From the NCBI RefSeq assembly GCF_963676685.1, contig NC_092344.1, positions 56,814,830-56,878,829 of the forward strand: a DNA stretch of 64,000 nt, given 5' to 3'. Position numbers and translations under genes: made by a program. The notes beneath the pieces were generated by a model. It made no database searches. It saw only the letters and a list, made by a program, of their open reading frames with translations, and was not told the origin of the DNA. This document shows, one piece after another, positions 57,201 through 64,000 of this stretch. How positions within the stretch are numbered: position 1 is the stretch's first letter; every line of letters starts with the position of its first letter. The stretch is from Mytilus edulis. Lineage: Eukaryota > Mollusca > Bivalvia > Mytilida > Mytilidae.

Positions 57201-60200
57201 AATAATTGGGGTTCTTTGATATGCCGAATCTAACTCATGACTGTGTATGTAGATTCTTAACTTTTGGTCCCGTTTTCAAATTGGTCTACATTAAGGTCCA
57301 AAGGGTCCAAAATTAAACTTAGTTTGATTTTGACAAAAAATGAATCAGTTAGGTTCTTTGATATGCTGAATCTAAAAATGTACTTAGATTCTTGATTATT
57401 GGCCCAGTTTTCAAGTTGGTCCAAATCGGGGTCCAAAATTAAACTTTGTTTGATTTCATCAAAAATTGAATAAATGGGGTTCTTTGATATACCAAATCTA
57501 ACTGTGTATGTAGATTCTTCATTTTTGGTCCTGTTTTCAAATTGGTCTACACTAAAGTCCAAAGGGTCCAAAATTAAACTTAGTCTGATTTTAACAAAAA
57601 TTGAAATCTTGGGGTTCTTTGATATGCTGAATCCAAAAATGTACTTAGATTTTTTATTATGGGCCCAGTTTTCAAGTTGGTCCAAATCAGGATCTAAAAT
57701 TATTATATTAAGTATTGTGCAATAGCAAGTCTTTTCAATTGCACAGTATTGCGCAATGGCAAGAAATATCTAATTGCACAATATTGTGAAATAGCAAAAT
57801 TTTTTTAATTAGAGTTATCTTTCTTTGTCCAGAATAGTAAGCAAGAAATATCTAATTGCAAAATATTGTGCAATAGCAAGATTTTTTTTTAATTGGAGTT
57901 ATCTTTCTTTGTCCAGAATCAACTTAAATCTTTGTTATATACAATATACAATGTATATTCACTTTTTACTACCAACTGATAAATTAAAATAATCTTTACC
58001 ATTCAGTGATAACAAGCAGTTTTTAGCTCACCTGGCCCGAAGGGCCAAGTGAGCTTTTCTCATCACTTGGCGTCCGTTGTCCGTCGTCGTCGTCCGTCGT
58101 CGTTAACTTTTACAAAAATCTTCTCCTCTGAAACTACTGGGCCAAATCAAACCAAACTTGGCCACAATCATCATTGGGGTATCTAGTTTAAAAAATGTGT
58201 GGCGTGACCCGGTCAACCAACCAAGATGGCCGCCACCGCTAAAAATAGAACATAGGGGTAAAATGCAGTTTTTGGCTTATAACTCAAAAACCAAAGCATT
58301 TAGAGCAAATCTGACATGGGGTAAAAATGTTTATCAGGTCAAGATCTATCTGCCCTGAAATTTTCAGATGAATCGGTCAATCGGTTGTTGGGTTGCTGCC
58401 CCTGAATTGGTAATTTTGAAGAAATTTTGCTGTTTTTGGTTATTATCTTGAATATTATTATAGTTAGAGATAAACTGTAAACAGCAATAATGTTCAGCAA
58501 AGTAAGATCTACAAATAAGTCAACATGACCAAAATGGTCAGTTGACCCGTTTAGGAGTTATTGCCCTTTATAGTCAATTTTTAACCATTTTTCGTTAATT
58601 AAAGTAATCTTTTACAAAAATCTTCTCCTCTGAAACTACTTGGCCAAATTAATCCAAACTTGGCCACAATCATCTTTGGGGTATCTAGTTTAAAAAATGT
58701 GTGGCGTGACCTGGTCAACCAACCAAGATGGCCGTAAAATGCAGTTTTTGGCTTATAACTCAAAAACCAAAGCATTTTGAGGAAATCTGACAGGGGATAA
58801 AAATGTTTATCAGGTCAAGATCTATCTGCCCTAAAATTTTCAGATGAATCGGTCAATCGGTTGTTGGGTTGCTGCCCCTGAATTGGTAATTTTGAGGAAA
58901 TTTTGCTGTTTTTGGTTATTATCTTGAATATTATTATAGATAGAGATAAACTGTAAACAGCAATAATGTTCAGCAAAGTAAGATCTACAAATAAGTCAAC
59001 ATGACCAAAATGGTCAGTTGACCCGTTTAGGAGTTATTGCCCTTTATAGTCAATTTTTAACCATTTTTCGTTAATTAAAGTAATCTTTTACAAAAATCTT
59101 CTCCTCTGAAACTACTTGGCCAAATTAATCCAAACTTGGCCACAATCATCTTTGGGGTATCTAGTTTAAAAAATGTGTGGCGTGACCTGGTCAACCAACC
59201 AAGATGGCCGCCACCGCTAAAAATAGAACATAGGGGTAAAATGCAGTTTTTGGCTTATCACTCAAAAACCAAAGCATTTTGAGGAAATCTGACAGGGGAT
59301 AAAAATGTTTATCAGGTCAAGAACTATCTGCCCTGAAATTTTCAGATGAATCGGTCAATCGGTTGTTGGGTTGCTGCCCCTGAATTGGTAATTTTGAAGA
59401 AATTTTGCTGTTTTTGGTTATTATCTTGAATATTATTATAGTTAGAGATAAACTGTAAACAGCAATAATGTTCAGCAAAGTAAGATCTACAAATAAGTCA
59501 AACATGACCTAAATGGTCAATTGACCCCTTAAGGAGTTATTGCCCTTTATAGTCAATTTTTAACAATTTTCATTAATTTGGTAAATTTATGTAAATTTTT
59601 ACCAAATATAGTTCTCTGTTACTAATGGGCAAAGTTCATGATAGAAATAATTGTAAGAAGCAAAATCGTTCAGTAAAGTAAGAACTTCAAACACATCACC
59701 ATCACCAAAATACAATTTTGTCATGAATCCATTTGTGTCCTTTGTTTAATATGCACATAGACCAAGGTGAGCGACACAGGCTCTTTAGAGCCTCTAGTTT
59801 TACATCTTAATATTTTATGATGTATTTAAATGAGTAGTTATTGTTGCAAACTCCATTAGAAATTTTAATTGAGATTAGTTTTGGAATAAGGGAAATGGGG
59901 ATGTAATTAAAAAAATTGGGTTGAATTTTTCTCATTTGAAATTTCATAAATAAAAAAGAAAATTTCTTCAAACTTTTTTGAGAGGATTAATATTCAACAG
60001 CATAGTGAATTGCTCTAAGAGAAAACAAAAATTTTAAGTTCATTAGAACACATTCATTCTGTGTCAGAAACCTATGCTGTGTCAACTATTTAATCACAAT
60101 CCAAATTTAGAGCTGAATCCAGCTTGAATGTTGTGTCCATACTTGCCCCAACCGTTCAGGGTTCAACCTCTGCGGTCGTATAAAGCTACGCCCTGTGGAG

Positions 60201-63200
60201 CATCTGGTTAACGTTTGTAAACCTCTGTAATAAAGTTAAATTTCACACTAATTTAAATTTACAACTTTCACATCAGTATATTACCTTCGGCTTCATGTTC
60301 AACAACGAACAAAACCCTCAATGCAAGAACACCAGTTTGATAATTATGGAATTATCTTCTTCAATTTCTCAAACGCTTATAAATATGTTTTCTATTTTCA
60401 GTGGTAAAGGCAGAATATCATGCATTGAAACCATGGCAAAATTGCTATCAAAGAAATATGTTTATGATTTTCTTAGTGACAGGTAGGTTTGATTGAAATA
60501 AAAGTTGGAACAGAATTTATGAAGAAGAAGAAATGTCCATTCCTTGCATTGGCTGTGTCCAATTTATCTTGAAATTTGTTTTTGCTACATATTTGCCAAG
60601 CAAGTGGCATTTTGTAGAAGGAGTAAAGACTGGTTAGCTTTTAGCTTCATAAACTAGCAAGTTTAAAATCCAGCTATGCTTGTTGGTCTAGTACAAAACA
60701 AGGTTCGTCATATTAACATGTTCTTTATATCCTAAATATGCATTCAATTTGCCACTGGACAGTAAGCATCTACCCATCCATCCCACACCATTTTAAATGG
60801 AACTGTTCTAATATGAACACATAACTTTGATTCACAGAATATTAAGTACAAGTAGTTGTAGGACAAATTTCAAAAAGATTAAAAAAATTTGATTGGTCCA
60901 GTTGATATCATGTGATGAAATTATATTGCAGGAAAGTGACTGTTTCTGACGGTTTGTTAAGATGTTTAAAGAAAGGAAACGGCGATGAGCAAGCAGCCTC
61001 AGCTAAATGTTTAAGTCTACTATGTGTTCAGTTAGGGAATGAAATAGAAGATGACTTTAAAGAAGTACATAGTTTGCTTTTGACAATTCTGGCAGATAAT
61101 ACTGCTCCTGTTAAAGCAAGGTCGGAAGTAAGTTTATTAACAATTGAGAGGTTTACAAAAAATGGAAATTTTTACTGTACAGCAACAAAAGTACTACTGT
61201 GGATTCATTATTACTCGTTGGACACCAATTTTCATGGATTTTGTGGGTACAGGGGAACCATGAATTTGAAAAATGTTCAATAATTCCACATTTTCTTAAG
61301 GCGTGAATGCAGACTTTGCCAAAACCACAAAATTAAATATCGATGAACATGCAAGTTTTCCTCAATCCACGAAAAATTGATACCCACGAAAATCCACAGT
61401 ATCGTGTTGTATATTTCTGAAGGCAGCAGTGTATGGTTAATATCCATACTATTTAGAAAAAAATACACAAGGAAAGAATTATTTTGACTAGAGTTAGAAA
61501 TATTTACCTTTCTGCAGGATTGGAAAAAGTTCAATTAGGGCTTATAGGAGTTTGTCCAATGGGAGGGAAGAACAGGTATCTACATGTACATATATATATA
61601 GATCCAACTTTGCGTAGGAAGTTTCTGCTTTTAACCCAATATAAAAAAGAAGATGTGGTATGATTGACAATGAGACAACTATCCACAAAAGACCAAAATG
61701 ACACAGACATTAACAACTATAGGTCACTGTACGGCCTTCAACAATGAGCAAAGCCCATACCGCATAGTCAGCTATAATAGGTCCCGATAAGACAATGTAA
61801 AACAATTCAAACGAGAAAACTAATGGCCTTATTTATATAAAAAAAAATGAACGAAAAACAAATATGTAACACATAAACAAATGACAACCACTGAATTACA
61901 GGCTCCTGACTTGGGACAGGCACATACATAAATAATGTGGCGGGGTTAAACATGTTAGCGGGATCCCAACCCTCCCCCTAACCTGGGACAGTGGTATAAC
62001 AGTACAACATAAGAAAGCAATTCGAATTTGCTGACATAGATCTGACATATGCTCTTAACTTTCTGTTCCGGTAACTATTACATCAGCCAATGAAATTTCA
62101 GCTTTCGAAATTTTGAAGGTGTTTAATCTGAAAAAAATAGAGGATCCCAAAATGACCTTTCAGATCCTTGCAATTGTAAGCAAAGCTTGGACACAGAAGT
62201 GACAGTTATAAATTATTCTAATTATTCTCATTTATTTTCAGTGTGCTGCAACCTTAGCTATGAGCAATTTTCTTGCCTGTACAGATATATCTGTAAGTAA
62301 ATGTTATTTATTTCCAACCTATGATAAAATAGAAAATAGAAACGGAGAATGTGTCGAAGCGACAACAACCCAACCATAGAGTAGAGTTTATGATGAACAA
62401 CACCATTTACATATAAAATTGTGGTGCTTGCATAGAAAAAATAGAATTTTGCTTTCTTTCATCTAAAATCTTTAAATATTCATAATATTTCAAGGATATT
62501 AATTACTGTTTAAAACTTGCTCATTATGAACATTTTCCTGGAATTGTAATACTTCATTTTTTGAATGGCTGTTTTATTTCCATTTTTCCCCCCATGTTTA
62601 GGATTACGATGATTAGGGTTCTTTTCTTTGCTATCCATATTTATAGTTTCTCTTATAACTACATATTTTCTTCTAGGTTGTTGATAATACGATGTTGGCA
62701 TTAGAGAATATATTTAAAGGATCTTACAGAAAGGGAGACAAATCAGTTCCCAGTCATCCACAACAAATTAGTAGACTACATGCCGATGCCTTGTCAGCCT
62801 GGAGTTTGTTGATCTCTATAGCGCCTACGTTTTCTGTCCAGAAGAAAATTGAAATGTAAGTGTCATTATTGTTATCCTGATTCAGAGTAATTTCTCACAA
62901 TTCAATTGTATTGGCTGATATTGTCCTTATAAATTTCAGTGCAATTTTTTCATTTTCTATTTTTATATAGGCAATTCGAATTATCTCCCTTATACCTTTG
63001 ACTTAATGGAAAAAAACCACTCTCAATATGAAACAAAACAAAAGTGAGACATGTTTGATATATTTTTGGAAATAAGTTTTGACATTGCCCAATACAGAAT
63101 TTATCATGAAAAAACAAAACAATAAATAAGTGGTGTGATAACAAAATCAGGATAAATTTGTTATACAGTGTGCAATTGTCCTGATACAGAATTTCTTTAA

Positions 63201-63813
63201 TAAATTTCATAACAAGTTTGGCTTTGCCTCATCACCCAATATAATTTTATTGACTGGATAAATTCACTGTAACTGATAATATTATTTACAAAAAAGCAGA
63301 TTGGATTTTTTGTTTGCACCTTTACATACATTTTACACAGTTAGTGAAAAGTGTAGAAAATATATTATAAATTGGGAATTCTTGAAACTTTTTTTTGTTA
63401 ATTTTATTTAGAGACGTATTCACAGTAATAATTTATATGAACAGCAAAATCCATATATTGAAGAACAGAATTAAAATTAATACTAAAAGCTGTGTAAATG
63501 AAAATGAATGACCCTTTGATCATTTACAACTACAATAGAAACGATCTTTTGGTCTATTAGAGAGTCAGATTTAAATTTTAAGACACCTCTTCACAACGAA
63601 AATATGCTTGTAAGAACACATTACTCCGTTTGATGTTTAATATATATTTTGTGCCAGAGCATTGAATATATAATGATGAAATGATGAATATTTTATTATT
63701 TCAGGCATTTAAGTCGGTTGTCTGATTTATTAGAAAGTGCTGATGTGGAGTTGAGGATAGTAGCTGGAGAGACTATTGCCTTGTTGTATGAGCTTGCTAG
63801 AGAAGAAGATGAG
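54251..63813 (+). CDS. IFRD1: Interferon-related developmental regulator (IFRD1/IFRD2 family), 5' part, continues past window
   Basis: IFRD1/IFRD2 (TIS7/SKMC15) are ARM/HEAT-type helical proteins acting as transcription co-regulators; IFRD2 also associates with translationally inactive ribosomes. Visible coding exons are 54251-54275, 55615-55728, 56295-56379, 60402-60482, 60932-61127, 62242-62292, 62677-62855 and 63705-63813. All have GT-AG borders and compatible phases, giving 280 codons of an expected ~450. The protein begins MPKGGKKKG, has an acidic, Ser-rich N-terminus (SDDIGSISEDG), then FEDKLKDCIEGI, LLRCLKKGNGDEQAASAKCL (human SIERCLKKGKSDEQRAAAAL), LSLLCVQLG, ALENIFKGSY and LRIVAGETIALLYELARE (human MRIAAGESLALLFELARG). 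The exon ending at 63813 is followed by a GT donor, so the C-terminal half lies beyond the window. Intron 3 (56380-60401) is almost filled by a nested repeat. Assignment to the IFRD family is firm; IFRD1 versus IFRD2 is not decided. Confidence 0.93.
54750..54994 (+). mobile_element. MITE with GGGTCTCATTGGGG terminal inverted repeats, copy 2
   Basis: GGGTCTCATTGGGG at the left and CCCCAATGAGACCC at the right. ATAAATG lies at both outer edges. A 25-base unit (AATGAGGTCTAGCGGGACCC) is duplicated inside. In IFRD intron 1. Confidence 0.82.
55900..55985 (+). repeat. GATGTGGTATGATTGCC repeat fragment
   Basis: GGAAGATGTGGTGTGAGTGC, then CAATGAGACAACTCTCCATA, in IFRD intron 2. Confidence 0.75.
56475..56560 (+). 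repeat. GATGTGGTATGATTGCC repeat fragment
   Basis: AAGATGTGGTATGATTGCCA, then ATGAGACAACTCTCCACAAG, and AACAACTATAGGTCATG, in IFRD intron 3. Confidence 0.8.
56616..60209 (-). mobile_element. TATACGACC-family tandem-core element, copy C, split by nested insertion
   Basis: Inverted relative to copies A and B. It starts TTTTTATACGACCGCAAAAT with the GTCGTCGTCGTCC microsatellite at 56675-56700 and ends TGCGGTCGTATAAAGCTACG, CATCTGGT. 58025-59797 is a foreign AGCTCACC-family element. It fills almost all of IFRD intron 3. Several open frames in it are repeat artefacts. Confidence 0.88.
58025..59797 (+). mobile_element. AGCTCACC-family tandem-core element, three units, nested
   Basis: Lies inside a T-run of copy C. 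Begins AGCTCACCTGGCCCGAAGGG, CCAAGTGAGCTTTTCTCATC, GTCCGTCGTCGTCGTCCGTC. There are three core units; the second lacks the stretch between AAGATGGCCG and TAAAATGCAG that the others have. It ends GGTGAGCGACACAGGCTCTT, TAGAGCCTCTAGTTTT. Confidence 0.9.
61195..61401. mobile_element. MITE, TACTGTGGATTCATTATTA family, copy 3
   Basis: TACTGTGGATTCATTATTAC at the left and ACGAAAATCCACAGT at the right, only ~67 bp after an IFRD exon. Confidence 0.7.
61645..62020 (+). repeat. GATGTGGTATGATTGCC repeat, long copy
   Basis: AAAAGAAGATGTGGTATGAT, CTATAGGTCACTGTACGGCC, an A-rich middle, GGCTCCTGACTTGGGACAGG and GGCGGGGTTAAACATG. This is the longest copy of the family in the window, in IFRD intron 5. Confidence 0.85.
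62866..63260. mobile_element. Fold-back repeat after an IFRD exon, copy 2
   Basis: TCCTGATTCAGAGTAATTTC, GCAATTCGAATTATCTCCCT and AAGTTTGGCTTTGCCTCATC align in order with 29160-29560. It starts about 10 bases after the 5' splice site of the exon ending at 62855. Confidence 0.7.
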
Positions 63814-64000
63814 GTACCTACTGATTTCTTTTTGATTTTAAAAAAAAATTCTTAAAAATATAACTTCAGTCTGTTTCACCAAAATATGAATTCACAGTAT
63901 TGTCATGCGAGTTTAATTCAGCAATGATAACCTTGAGTCAATATTATTTCTGTTTGATGCAGAATTTTTATATCCACTCTTCTTGATAATAAAACAGGTT

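Noticed and set aside
57257..57725. Overlapping 142-aa minus and 83-aa plus frames
   Set aside because: Both fall in the core repeats of the TATACGACC element, and equivalents occur at 46.1 kb and 50.5 kb on both strands. No codon signature or known domain.

Overview
The window is animal nuclear DNA: AT-rich, with spliced genes whose exons are 50-210 bases long, GT-AG introns and dense mobile elements. The proteins are ordinary metazoan ones. The repeats (tRNA-headed SINEs, the GATGTGGTATGATTGCC family, ~160 and ~500 bp tandem-core elements) point to a bivalve mollusc, most likely a mussel. That species call is inference from familiarity with such repeats, not from a search.

Four genes can be read with confidence, arranged as two head-to-head pairs. 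On the left, CLN3 (battenin, minus strand, 15 coding exons, 3652-20353) diverges from HAUS7 (augmin subunit, plus strand, 10 coding exons, 20446-37598). Their start codons lie only about 90 bp apart. On the right, a single-exon HEXIM gene (minus strand, 52923-53723) diverges from an IFRD1/IFRD2-type gene (plus strand, 54251 to beyond the window; eight exons visible). Reading frames join cleanly at every proposed splice junction of CLN3, HAUS7 and the visible IFRD part. CLN3 comes to 434 codons and HAUS7 to 384, close to the human lengths. A further pair of in-frame exon-like blocks lies on the minus strand at 52.5-52.7 kb and was not identified.

The rest is introns and a gene-poor block at 38-52 kb filled with mobile DNA. 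Its main feature is a set of tandem-core, non-autonomous elements of four sequence families that share one layout. Each has a terminal hairpin next to an A/T run, then a GTCC/GTCG microsatellite, then usually tandem core units, then an inverted copy of the terminal arm followed by a second hairpin. They are nested in one another, always inside A or T runs, which fits Helentron-derived (DINE/HINE-like, 'pearl'-like) elements. Also present are a TTAA-flanked piggyBac-type MITE, a 1.2-kb element with 15-bp inverted ends and 5-bp target duplications, several other MITEs and fold-back elements, LINE and reverse-transcriptase relics, and SINEs.

Functionally the genes are unrelated housekeeping genes: lysosomal membrane protein, spindle microtubule nucleation, P-TEFb/7SK transcription control, and an ARM/HEAT-type regulator. 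They are linked only by shared divergent promoters.
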